Below are positions 41,986 to 52,679 of a stretch of DNA of 64,000 nt, one piece after another. The stretch spans positions 81,876,904-81,940,903 of the forward strand of contig NC_030678.2 in the NCBI RefSeq assembly GCF_000004195.4, in the 5' to 3' direction. The first letter of the stretch is position 1; the number at the start of each line of letters is the position of its first letter. The notes under the pieces are model-generated. The model worked only from the letters and a program-made list of their open reading frames with translations. It had not been told where the DNA came from and did no database searches. The DNA is from Xenopus tropicalis (Eukaryota; Chordata; Amphibia; Anura; Pipidae). Position numbers and translations under genes: made by a program.

Positions 41986-42950
41986 TTTGAGAATATTAAA
42001 GTTTTATACTGTGAGCCAGAGCAGACTAGTTAAGAACATACAAAAAAATTCAGATTCTAATTTGCACAGTTTTTTGGTCTTGTCTAGATGGTTATTTCTC
42101 TATATATGCATGTAATGCAAGTAGCCTCCAGTATTGTGGTGTCTCTGGGCTCAACTGTTCCAGTTTTTTGTCCAACTGGAATAAACATCAGAATATTCAG
42201 AGTCCTCCTTTGGCCTGGTTTGAAGATGTTTGTCCCAACAGCACATAGGTTTGTGCATAATTCTGGCCCCTTCAAAACCTCGCTGCTTCACTACCTTGAC
42301 TTGTCACAACAGGTTTTTAACATATGTTCTGACTGACCAGACTGATTTATTATTGTTGTATAAAATGTCATATTTTTTTCCTTTAGGGGATGTAAAACAA
42401 CCCTATGCAGTTCTGGTTCTACAAGCCCACATTTTTTCTCTCCACCATCTCTGCACTCTGGCCCACATCTCTTCCTATACTACTGGCAAGTTCTTGAGCA
42501 GAATAAGGTCCCCAGTTGCAGGTGCCCAGTGTGAATCTCTGAATGAGAGATGTAATGTACCTAATGACAAGGGCCCCAGCTGAAGACACTTGATCAGTCA
42601 GTCACAAAATGATATATTAGTAAGGCAATAACAAGGAACCGATTGTGCTTTAATACAAAAATCCATTTTATTTCAAAGTAGACAGCCACAAAGATGAAGC
42701 GCCATTGCTCCCAGCTAAACTAGCTTTACTCTATGTGACGCATTTAGCTCTTTTTGAGGTGCTCAATCAACTCTGAAATAAAAGAGATTTTTAATGTGAG
42801 ACAGCCAGCAATTCATCACTGAATGTATACCTACAAACCGATCAGACAGAAGCCCACAGAAATGGTCCTTAATTAAACACATTTAACTGATACTACAAAC
42901 TACATGTGCTCCTAAATCTGTAAAAAATAAAAATTTAAAAAAAAAAAAAA

Positions 42951-42966
42951 TATATATATATATATA
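42951..42966. repeat. A-run plus (TA)n microsatellite
   Basis: A 14-bp A-run (42937-42950) is followed by 16 bp of TA repeats, abutting a retroelement remnant. Confidence 0.85.
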
Positions 42967-43210
42967 CATCAGGAGAGAGCCGGCACTCACGTCAATCGGG
43001 TCACAATAGCCTGGGTGCAGGTCCAAGTGAAGAATTAGATACAGCAGCGAAGAGATCCGCACTCACAGGACTTATAGAATTAATCTGGTGTTTATTGAGA
43101 AGACTAATACAGACAAGCATGATATACTGTACAAAGAAGTGTGCAACATTCCTGAGACTACTGCCAGGCAGCTGAAGGTTACATTTCATTGCCAGTAAAC
43201 CTCAAATCCA
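42967..43210 (-). mobile_element. Possible Penelope-type terminal remnant
   Basis: GAGAGAGCCGGCACTCACG and AGCGAAGAGATCCGCACTCA followed by GTTTATTGAGAAGACTAATA resemble inverted 3' ends of Penelope-like elements, and an (AT)n tract abuts it as at 55.5 kb. No coding or ribozyme core was found. Confidence 0.35.
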
Positions 43211-43604
43211 AAAAACAGTGGATATGTTGATGAGCAGTTTTGTTGTTCTGTTATATATCACATCAGTCAATCACAAGAGGACCCTTGTGAAACATCAGTT
43301 AGAATGAATACCCCTTTAATCCAATCCACTACTGATAGATGAGTTATAATTCCTCTTACTGTATTTATTAATGAACAAATGCCATGATATTATAATATTG
43401 GCCATATAAATCTCTCTCAACAGTATTTGCCCAACAGTCTTATTGGGTAATGTGTTTTATACAATAATTTCAGTTGCTTGGCAATTCATTATTTCTTATT
43501 CTTTATTTACTGTAGATATGTGAAGGAAACCCAAATTATACATTGGGCAATATTTTAGAAAAAGATGTACTGTAGATTTAAGCTTTTTTGGATACCTCTT
43601 GTAT

Positions 43605-43720
43605 CAGTTATTGGCAGATTTGTTTGTAAATATGCATGTTCATGTATATATCCATTTCTTGTACAGCACTGCGGAATATATTGGAACTTTATAAATACGT
43701 ATTAATAATAACAATAACAT
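43605..43720 (+). repeat. 3' tail of a non-LTR retroposon
   Basis: CTTGTATCAGTTATTGGCAG, TACAGCACTGCGGAATATAT, TGGAACTTTATAAATACG and an AATA-rich tail. Same tail family as 28940 and 47211. Confidence 0.5.
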
Positions 43721-44615
43721 ATAAATATCTTCCTGCTGGAATTGAATGTAGGACCCCAGTGCTGCAAGGCAGCAACCACTGAGGCAGTCATAGATGTATA
43801 TGCACTATAAACAGGGGAGTATAAAATTGAAAAAAATGGAAAAAAACTCCCCAGCTGCCACAAGATGAAACCTATGGAAATCTGGTGGAGGAGTTGGGGG
43901 GGTAAGGGTGTAGAAGGCGAGTGCAGGCGGGAAGTGACATCATGCGTAGAGGGGTGCATTTAGGTCTTGGGTGCCTAGCCCTGACTATAAATATTCATTT
44001 ATCTGTAATGTTTTTACATTTCTTGTGAAGTGTTTCTCTTCATTTTCATTATTTGCCTCCTTCTTGGAGCAAAATGACTGTGCACATCTCTACTGCAGTA
44101 AACTCTGAGCAGCTGTTCTCTCAGTAATGAGGTGCTGAAATTATATTACAGTCCATGTAAAACAAGGAGTAAGATGGCACAGTCAGCAACATTTTACATG
44201 CAGCTGTGTCAGTACACTTGTAAGGAGAGCTGCAGTTCAGTCTAAATCTTTATACAGCAGTCATGCAACAGCATAATAAAAAGTCAGTGGGCCACAAAGC
44301 AAATGTCTATTTGCTATCAACTGTGCTGTGTTCCCACATCTTTGTCAGTTGTTGAAAAAAATCTGCACACTCTGTGCTCAGTGCTGTCAAACAGGAGACC
44401 CATGGGATGGATGGACCCTGTCAGGAGTTTTTTATGGTCTTGCCCAAGAGCTAATCTGTGTTTGACATCATCATTTTGCTACATGTGGTACAGTGGACTA
44501 TTGTCCCACTTTACTAAAGCCCTTAAGCTGCATTTTTTAGAAGTGGCCCCAAATTTCTTCACATGATTTGGTAAACATTTCTAGAAATAACACAGAATTG
44601 TTGAGCGTATGCTAA

Positions 44616-44850
44616 GCATGCATTATAACATTTTTAATTACTTGGCAATAGCCTAATTACCCCCATATTTAATAAAATACACACATAGCAACCAATAAAA
44701 TGTTATCTTTTAAACAAGTGACCAGTAAATGCTTCCTACTGATCTGGTAGGTTGGTATGAGTTACTGCTCTTAGGCAAACTTTGGGCCTTTTAATAAATA
44801 TGGGGGTAATTAGGCTCTTGCCAAGTAATTTAAAAGGTTATAATGCATGC
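44616..44850. mobile_element. Palindromic MITE with GCATGCATTATAAC ends
   Basis: 235 bp. GCATGCATTATAAC at 44616-44629 and GTTATAATGCATGC at 44837-44850 are inverted. The inner arms ATTACTTGGCAATAGCCTAA and TTAGGCTCTTGCCAAGTAAT, plus CCCCCATATTTAATAAAA and its complement, extend the palindrome. The centre contains the common GGTATGAGTTACTGCTC motif. Confidence 0.75.
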
Positions 44851-44912
44851 ATATAATATGTGTTTCAGTGCAATATTTATGTAGTCTGTTCATAATGAAT
44901 AACACTGACTTA

Positions 44913-45420
44913 GGGGCCCATTTACTTACTCACGAACGGGCCGAATGCGTCCGATTGCGTTTTTTTCGTAATGATCGGTATTTTGCGATTTTTTCAGAAA
45001 ATTATCGCGACTTTTTCGTTACCAATACGATTTTTGCGGAAAAACGCGAGTTTTTCGTAGCCATTCCGAAAGTTGTGATTTTTTCGTAGCGTTAAAACTT
45101 GCGCAAAAAGTTGCGATTTTTTCGTAGTGTTAAAACTTGCGCAAAACGTCGCGCCTTTTAAGTTTTAACGCTACGAAAAAAGCGCAACTTTTCGCGCAAG
45201 TTTTAACGCTACGAAAAAATCGCAACTTTCGGAATGGCTACGAAAAACTCGCGTTTTTTCGCGCAAATCGTATTGGTAACGAAAAAGTCGCGATAATTTC
45301 CGAAAAGTCGTAAAGGCGCCGAAAAAATCGCAAAAAATATGAAAAAGACGCAAAATGTTCGTTTTCCAATCGGAATTTTTCCAATTCGGATTCGAATTCG
45401 TGGGTTAGTAAATCAGCCCC
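44913..45420. mobile_element. Long palindromic MITE, TTA duplication (Harbinger-like)
   Basis: 508 bp between TTA 44910-44912 and TTA 45421-45423. Ends GGGGCCCATTTACTTA and TTAGTAAATCAGCCCC. The interior is one long inverted repeat of TTTTTCGTAG, CGTTAAAACTTGCGC and TTGCGATTTTTTCGTAG units around about 45150. Open frames through it are artefacts. Confidence 0.85.
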
Positions 45421-45795
45421 TTAGTGTATCTAGTTACAGGCAATGCCAGGTGTGTAAATCACAGGCAATGCAAGGCAATGCAAGGTGTGGAAAACCAAAG
45501 TGCTCATTACTTAACCCCCAGGCACAAGTGCAAGAGCACTATAGGGTGAAGGAACACTAATAATTCTAGGCCCTTAGCCACAATGAGGCAGTTTTATAAC
45601 CAGCACTTAAAGTTACCTGGAGTGGCTTTTTGCCGCCCCGGTAACTTGTGAGGTGCTGACAGAGGAGGCCATGTCCTCACAGTGTCCAAAATGCAAACAC
45701 ATTACTAATTATTGTAATCTTCTTTACATTTTAAAAGAGCATCAAATCAAATAAATATTTGTAACCAATGGCAGACTGCATGTGTAGCTTATGTA

Positions 45796-46047
45796 CAGGC
45801 CTGGATTTGTGGAAAGGCCACAAAGGCCCGGGCCTAGGATGGCACAAATTGGGGGGCGGCATGTCGCCCCGCCGCAAAAAAATATTAAAGTTCTTCTCGT
45901 ATATGGAGCAATGGGGACCTCTTTCCCACTGCTCCGTATGCGATTGAAAAGACCCGCGCATGCGCGATCGCGAGTTCGCACATGCGTGCGGGGAGGGCGA
46001 CGGACAGGGGGCGGCCTTGGGGCGCCCGGCTTAGAAATCCGGCCCTG
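45796..46047. mobile_element. Short non-autonomous hAT element
   Basis: 252 bp. Ends CAGGCCTGGATTT and AAATCCGGCCCTG, flanked by perfect CTTATGTA (45788-45795 and 46048-46055). GC-rich interior without a transposase; reading frames on both strands are artefacts. Confidence 0.92.
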
Positions 46048-47210
46048 CTTATGTACACATTTAAAGACTGAATGTGCAGAAAACAAGGCATTCCATGCAG
46101 AACCAGCACCCTATCTTTAACCCTCAGAGCTTGTGAAGAATATGATGCTCTCGAATGTTTGCCCTTAGGCTTAGTACGTTGAGGTTTTTTTTTTTTTAAC
46201 TCAATCACAAGAAGATCATGTGAGCATCATTTAGAAACTGGAACAGAAAGGAAAGGCCTGTCTATATTATCAATATATCTGCGGACTCTCTGATCTATTG
46301 CCCACAATAAGGCTTTTGTTTGTAAAGTGAAAAATGTACCAAAAGAGTTAAGCCCTCAGGCTATTATTGCCTGGACACTGTACAGCTACAAAGACTTACA
46401 TGCAAATTTAAAATGATCTTTTTCTGAAATGGGTATTTTTATAATATACATTAGAAATATAAAACAAACACAAGGCACATGATGGCATAAGATGCCACAG
46501 CATTTCCAGGGAAAAGGTGTAATAATGATCTATTTTAAATAGTGTAACATAGTGAGCCATCCTACGCAGTGGTTTACAAACTTTGGTGCTGGGCCCCCTG
46601 GGGCAGTGGCTTGGAGGTTCATTTGAAGGCCATTATTTTAGACCCTTCTGGAAGCTTAGTGGGAGAATCGCAGACGACAAAACATAGTGTGTGTCATAAT
46701 AAAAGGTGCTATTTACCTTTTTATGATGTAAATATTTATTGTTGCTGATCAGTTATTTCATATTTGTAGTTGTGTGAATAATCCCCAAATCCTTTGTTGT
46801 TAGCTTGGCTAATAGCATTTTGCACCAGAACGGGTGCAATGCTAATTATAAACTAGCCCTCTACTTCCAGCCCCCATCCTTTCAATTTCCCGAGCAATTT
46901 CCTAATCTGCACTTCAGTCTGGAAAATATTAGTGAAAGGGCCATGCATGTATTTAAAGTTGAAAATGGCTGTGAAATTTTGTGAAGGCTCAGCCACTGTC
47001 TCATAAAGTTATCCTGTGGTGCAGGAAATACCACTGGGGTTTACCCAACTTCCAGGTGGTAGTCAAAATGTTTGGATTACTTCTTCCTAAAATGTCCCTC
47101 CACTGGCACTGTCGGAGATATGGCTAGAACAGATGGTATCTATAAACAGGTCATAGGTCAGTAGGATGATTCCACAGACAACACTTTAGAATATAAGGTC
47201 TAGAATTCAA

Positions 47211-47421
47211 TATGTATGTATGTATGTATGTATAACTTTATTTATAAAGCGCCACAAGGGTACGCAGCGCTGTACAGTCTTACAGAATACAAAATTACAC
47301 ACAGGGAGGACAAGTGATATAATAAATAAATACAATAAATATATATATATAAGTGCCATGTGGTATGAGACACAGTAGGAAGGAGGTCCCTGCCCCGTAG
47401 AGCTTACAATCTAAGTATAGT
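47211..47421 (-). repeat. Retroposon 3' tail with (ACAT)n end
   Basis: On the minus strand: AGATTGTAAGCTCTACGGGG, CAGGGACCTCC, CGCTGCGTACCCTTGTGGCG, CTTTATAAATAAAGTTATAC, then (ATAC)n. On the plus strand the tail is the ATGT run at 47211-47232. Family related to 28940 and 43605. Confidence 0.6.
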
Positions 47422-47435
47422 TTTTGGTTAATTAA

Positions 47436-47697
47436 AGGAATACTGTCATGGGAAACATGTTTTTTGAAAACACATCAATTAATAGAGCTTCTCCAGCAAA
47501 ACTCTGGATTGAAATCAGTTTTTAAAAAAAAAAACAGAATTTTTTAAAATTTAATTTTGAAATTTCACATGGGGCTAGCCATGTTCTAAATTTCACAGGG
47601 TGCCACAGCCATGTGACCTGTGCTCTGATAAACTTTAGTCACACTTTACTGTTGAGCTGCAAGTTGGAGTGATATCACCCCCCTCCCAGCAGCGGGG
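47436..47697. repeat. Family A MITE-like repeat, truncated
   Basis: Begins AGGAATACTGTCATGGGAAA right after TTAA (47432-47435). Then CTTCTCCAGCAAAACTCTGG and CAAGTTGGAGTGATATCACC match 14511-15017 in reverse. The distal part is missing. Confidence 0.65.
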
Positions 47698-47854
47698 GAC
47701 TTTTTCAGTTCACACTATTTAATAAATGCAAGACATTCATGGAAAATAGTTTATTAAAATTTGAAAATTAAAGAAAAATGATAAAATGTTAGTTTTAGTA
47801 AATCTGCCACCACATGTTTGCAGGTCTGGACTAGGATTCAAAATTGGCCCTGGC

Positions 47855-48422
47855 TAGTGATGAGCGAATCTGTTCCGTTTCGCTTCGCCGAAAAATTCGC
47901 GAATCTTTGAAAAGATCCGCGAAACGGCGAAAAATTCGCGAAGCGGCGAAAATGTCGTGCGACAAAAAAAATTGTCGCCCGCGGCTATTATTTTGTCGCG
48001 CGGCTATTATTTTGTCGCGCGGCTATTATTTTGTCGCGCACGGCTCTTGTTTTGTCGCGCGGCTCTTGTTTCGTCGCCCGCGGCTCTTGTTTCGTCGCCC
48101 GCGGCTCTTGTTTCGTCGCCAGCGGCTCTTGTTTCGTCGCGCGGCTCTTGTTTCGTCGCCCGCAGCTATTATTTTGTCGCACGGCTCTTGTTTCGTCGCC
48201 CGCGGCTCTTGTTTCGTCGCGCGGCTCTTGTTTCGTCGCCCACGGCTCTTGTTTCGTCGCGCGCGGCTCTTGTTTCGTCGCGCGCGGCTCTTGTTTCGTC
48301 GCGCGCGGCTCTTGTTTCGTCGCCCGCGACTATTCTTTTTTTACGCCGCAACAATTTTTGGACGTGCGGCGAATTTTCCCGCGGCGAAATCCATGCCTGG
48401 CGAAACTTTTCGCCCATCACTA
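47855..48422. mobile_element. Nested hAT element with minisatellite
   Basis: 568 bp, ends TAGTGATGAGCGAA and TTCGCCCATCACTA, perfect 8-bp duplication GCCCTGGC (47847-47854, 48423-48430). No transposase. The interior is largely a tandem array. Confidence 0.92.
47985..48330. repeat. ~19-23-bp minisatellite inside hAT
   Basis: About 16 units of CGGCTCTTGTTTCGTCGC with 1-5 extra bases (CG, GCG, CCG), and an older CGGCTATTATTTTGTCGCG variant at the left. Reading frames rich in LLFRRP or ALVSSP on the plus strand come only from this array. Confidence 0.93.
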
Positions 48423-48492
48423 GCCCTGGCATTTCAAGTACACAAATAGCCCCCACCATCCCAATAAATAGTGACTTTTATTGCATCTTACA

Positions 48493-48744
48493 CAGGGGCG
48501 CTGCTACCACGTCAGTGACAGCGTCCCCAAAGTTACCAGGGACGGCAAAAAGCCACTCCTGGTAACTTTAAGAGACGAATTTCTGGGTTTTTTTAACGAA
48601 AATTCGGCTCTGCTAGTGCAGAGAGCACAATAGCTCTCTCTACACCAGCGATGTCCCCCCTGGAACCCCTCCAGCGCAGTAAAGGTAAGCGTGGGGGGCT
48701 GAGGGAGGCCACCTTGGGAAGCCCAGGGGCCAAAAACACCCCTG
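48493..48744. mobile_element. Second nested hAT-like element
   Basis: 252 bp, starts CAGGGGCGCTGCTACC and ends AAACACCCCTG, flanked by ATCTTACA and ATTTTACA (one mismatch). A stretch with GTTACCAGGGACGGCAAAAA resembles 45610-45650. Confidence 0.65.
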
Positions 48745-49658
48745 ATTTTACAGCAGCCACTTTGGCATTTGCCAGAATGCACAGATTGCCAGTCTGGGCC
48801 TAGATGTCAGTCACCGAATATGTGCTCATGACAATATATAAATATATATCTTTATATATTTTATTTCTAATCTGGTTTTATTATAATAGGAAGAAATATA
48901 TCGATCTGGAAATGCATTATGATGATATTCCTGCATCCTATTGGCTGATTCACTATTGTTTCATCAGAAGTAGAAATACAATAATTTTTTATAGACAGAA
49001 AGTACGGCAGCAAAGCTCTGTTATTCTGTGTGTTTTATGCCTCTAATAAATCATTGTAGGAACATATTGGAAAAGTTTCATTATATATTCTTTTGGCAAC
49101 TGAAAATTAGCCTGTAGAATGAGAAACGACCACATGAGTAGAGAAATATTAACATGAAGCCTACATTAGCATGATCCAAGCACGACATTGGTTGCAGAAG
49201 GATAGGATTTTTTTTTATGTAACTGCTACTTAGATCAAATGGATTTGTGAAAAACACATCAACAGCAACATTCAGTAACATCTGAGTTGAAAGGCGCTCT
49301 TTTGATTAATGACTGTGTTTATTTACATGATATAGCCTCAAGTAAAATCTAAGCAAAACAGATTTTCTCTTTCTAATCCTGCTTGTTTTAGGGGATAGGA
49401 GTTTTTTTTAAAGGAGAAATAGCATAATTAAAAGTTTGGCTGCCAAAAAAATTTCCAGAGTTGTTCAAAAGTTGTTTTTTTGTGTGTGTTGTGATAGATG
49501 CAAAAACCAACATATGAGAGATAGTTTGCTCTGTCTGCTGTAGGACACTGTGCTCTTTAATGTGAAGATTCCTTATGACATTAATATTGTGGTTCTCTAT
49601 GCTATTTATGTCTACTACACCAGTGAGTGCTGGGTCACAGTACCAGTAATGCAGGCAG

Positions 49659-49779
49659 CCACTGTGCCATTTAATTCTGTAGGTCACTCTGTCATTTAAT
49701 GATGTGTGTCACTGTACCCTTTAATGCTGGGAGTCGCTGTGCCATCTAATGTTGTGCATCACTGTACCATTTGATATAG
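49659..49779. repeat. 25-bp tandem repeat, about five units
   Basis: Units start at 49659, 49684, 49709, 49734 and 49759, each close to TCACTGTGCCATTTAATG plus CTGTGNG. Divergent units indicate an old array. Confidence 0.85.
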
Positions 49780-49799
49780 AATTTAACAGCCTTGTGTTA

Positions 49800-50290
49800 C
49801 ACTCACTAAACATACAGCGACATTCGTACATCCGTATTTTGTGTCAAAATTGAAATTACATCAGTATAATTGTGCTTGGCACTGCTCAGTCCTTCTTGCC
49901 TTATGTTCCAAATTGTGCACTACTGCACCTATTGATTCAGGAGAACCCTGGAGATACCATCACCACCTCCTGACCAGGTGGTAGCTCCAGGGTTCCCTTC
50001 ACACCCATAATCAATAGGTGCAGCACACGTGCACCTAAAGAATCAGGCACAGACAGTCACTTGTATGATGAACACCAAAAATCACTGCAGACAGATATCA
50101 GCACAGTTGCAGTAATGTTGACAAATCAGGCGCACTTGCAGTAGGCACAGCAAGATTGTGTCAAAAACATCTCTCCTTAGTGACCATAATGACATGAAAT
50201 GAAAAAACATGAAAAATGTACTTAAAATTGCACATTTCTTACTTCACTTGCGGAAATACATGTGACCTCTAGGGTTTTACTTCCGCAGTT
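49800..50290. repeat. Dispersed repeat family B, copy 1
   Basis: Shares ordered blocks with 57040-57560: ATAATTGTGCTTGGCACTGC then TCAGTCCTT, GAGAACCCTGGAG...CTCCAGGGTTCCC (an inverted centre), and AAATTGCACATTTCTTACT then ACTTGC. Centre-symmetric, so probably a palindromic MITE. Confidence 0.6.
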
Positions 50291-51493
50291 ACTTTATTCT
50301 GCTGGTTATTCATTCTGTATCTGTTGGGGAGGGAGTTGCACTCCAGACTTCTGGCCATTTGGCCTGTTTCATGGTCATTCCCTATTTCTGAATGTGAAGA
50401 AAGAGGAGACATAGATGGAAGAATAGATGCTAGCATGTAAATAAAAGAGACTAGGAGAATAAAGAGGTTGGTTGAAGAAAGGAGGAGAAATAATTTGGAA
50501 AAGGGGCCTAGGGTCTAAGGTTTTTTGGTGGACCCTGGTGGTTCCCAGTCCGACACTGAGAACAGGTGTGGGTATACAGGTATTCCTCCTTTTAATCCAG
50601 CCTTTTTTAAGTTGTGAATCACTACCCTTGCTATGCTGGTGAGCCTACAATTTTTACAATTTAATGCAGTTTCTATTAATGTTCCCACTGCTTACACACA
50701 TTTTGAGGCCAGTGGACACAACAAATTCTGATAAAACATTTTGACAAAACACAACATTTTGTATTTATTCTGACCTGAGCAGTTTTGTGCGCACAACAGG
50801 TGCAGGCTGATCTGAGAGTAGGGGCTAATTCTTAGCCTGTGCGGCTTTGTGGAAATTTTAATGAATCTGCTCTAGAATTTCACTATGTGTTTTGTTTTGC
50901 TGTTTTTTTTTGCTTGTAGGAAAGTGCAAGAAGTTACTCCAATGCATATGGTGTGAGAAAAAAACACATTAACAGAATTCCCATTGACTTTAATGCATTT
51001 GGCATGAAAAAAAAGACACTTTCAGCGCATTTGGTGAAATTTTGCTAATTTTTCTGTGGTTTTGTAGATTTTTCACTGAAGTGAATTGTGGAAATGAAGT
51101 GTCCGTAAGAGCACATTAAGATGCAGCAGTACTCTTTAAAGGCTGAAGGGAGAGCAAATCACCTACCTGAGTGTGCCCTAAGTGCTCATATATATATGGT
51201 ACATTTGCTGTGTGGTAGATTTCATATGCATTCCATCACATGGCAACATAGACAATTGCATCTGCATTCACAGCGCCCCTGGATACAGACTAATGCAGAT
51301 ACTCATACCAGCTCATACCTCAAACATAAAAAAATCCATCACACGCCAAATGCAAACACACATGTAAGGCACTGATTATGCATCAAAGTCAATGGGCATT
51401 TTTTCATGTATTTTTTTGCGCAAAATACATTAAAGTTTCTCTGCTTATTTCATGTCAAATGCATTAAAGTCAATGGGCATTTTTTTCATGCTG

Positions 51494-51885
51494 CATTTTT
51501 CCATGCAATCAGTGCAGCCCTGCATGTAATAAATGTTCCACCACAGGGCAAGTGCAGATAGAAACACGAAAGGGCTCGGGTTGGAAACGTTTCTGGAAAA
51601 AAACTGTCCCTCCTATACTTTTATCTTTACTCCCATTTAATAATATTGACATCAAGTGTTGTTTTTATTGGACCTTGTGGCATTATATTTGCACCATCAG
51701 AATTGCTGTTATCCTTTACAGTCCCTTGCTCTACCACTGAGCTATCAAAGGGATTGCCAGTCTCTTGCAAATGTCTCATGCAATCAGTGCAGCCCTGCAA
51801 CATGCATGTATTAGAAAATTTAGATTAGAAAGGGCTAGGGTTGCCAACTTCTCTGGAAATAAAATAGAAAGAAAACTGCTCTTGC
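51494..51885. repeat. Local direct duplication around a tRNA-like segment
   Basis: ATGCAATCAGTGCAGCCCTG occurs at 51502 and again at 51779. Downstream of each copy comes AAAGGGCT(C/A)GGGTTG and TCTGGAAA. The tRNA-like stretch 51673-51751 lies between them. Confidence 0.6.
51673..51751 (-). pseudogene. tRNA-Tyr-like pseudogene
   Basis: Minus strand starts CCTTTGATAGCTCAGTGGTA then GAGC, close to the vertebrate tRNA-Tyr start, with a good pol III A box (TAGCTCAGTGG) and a D-stem GCTC/GAGC. GGGACTGTAAA gives an anticodon loop with GTA. The B-box region (GGTGCAAATATAATG) and 3' acceptor strand (ACAAGG) are degenerate, and no T-run follows. It may be a dead tRNA gene or a tRNA-derived SINE piece. 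Confidence 0.5.
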
Positions 51886-52349
51886 TAACTAAGACTGACT
51901 ATCTCTCTTTCCTAGAAAGTGCTACTAAAGGACTAACCTGTTCTTACAATTCCTTGTTCATGGGTCCCAGCTCTTTAACTTCAGTAGAGGTACTGGTCCC
52001 TCTAGGGCAGAACACGTCTGGGGCCTTTTGTTTTTTTTTTACATTACTGTTTGTGCAGCTAATGTAGGTGCAGTGTCCACTAAGGTCTGCATATTTTAGA
52101 AGCCTTTGCTGTTCTATCCATGGAAATAGTTATAGATTTCTAGTAAATGTAAATTAAATAAGGCCCAAAATTCTGTATTTATGTTTTATATATGTTTTAT
52201 ACAGTGTTTGCTTGGCAAAAGTTACAATCATTAAATTAAAACCTGTGATATACAGAGTGTAATGGACCACCAGTTTCTGTGTCTGTCTGATGAGATTAGC
52301 AAATGCCCTGTTATTTTGTTTTTGTCTTCCTCTGGTTTGTAGGAGAAAA

Positions 52350-52672
52350 GGTGGCCACACACGTGGCGATCCGACGGTCGACCGATGGTCGCACGAAACA
52401 TCGTCAGATCCGCCACACACCATTCAGGGCTGAAACAGCAGATAAGGAGGTAGAAACAATAGGATTTCTACCTCCTTCTGCCGATCCAGCCCTGACGGCA
52501 GATTTTGGTCAAGCACCTTCTATGGCGCCCGATCAAAATTTTTTAACCGGTCCGATCGACCGATATCAGCAGCTTCCTGCAATATCGTTCGACTCGCCGA
52601 CATGCCATACACGCACCGAATATCGGACGAAACGAGGTTGCGTACGATATTATCGGTGCGTGTATGGCCAGC
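52350..52672. mobile_element. MITE with GGCCACACACG ends
   Basis: Left GGTGGCCACACACGTGGCGA and right GTGCGTGTATGGCCAGC are inverted ends. TTAA follows on the right; the left flank is AAAA. The interior has CGATCGACCG/CGGTCGACCG-like inverted motifs and TACCTCC/GGAGGTA. The plus-strand open frame across it is an artefact. Confidence 0.65.
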
Positions 52673-52679
52673 TTAAGTG

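Larger units (their letters stand above)
47821..48801. mobile_element. Outer hAT-like element holding two nested hATs
   Basis: Left CAGGTCTGGACTAGGATTC and right GATTGCCAGTCTGGGCCTA are imperfect inverted ends. Flanking 8-mers CATGTTTG and GATGTCAG are only partly alike, so the boundaries are inferred. The host sequence resumes cleanly across both nested elements (GGCCCTGG|C... and TTACA|GCAG...). Confidence 0.55.

Noticed and set aside
46567..46720. hAT-type end CAGTGGTTTACAAACTTTGG
   Set aside because: One end only. No inverted partner or 8-bp duplication could be found, so it is not listed as an element.
47844..48565. Arg/Ala-rich open frames of about 200 residues
   Set aside because: Produced by the ~20-bp array within a hAT element. 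The frames extend across element boundaries and have no recognisable domain.
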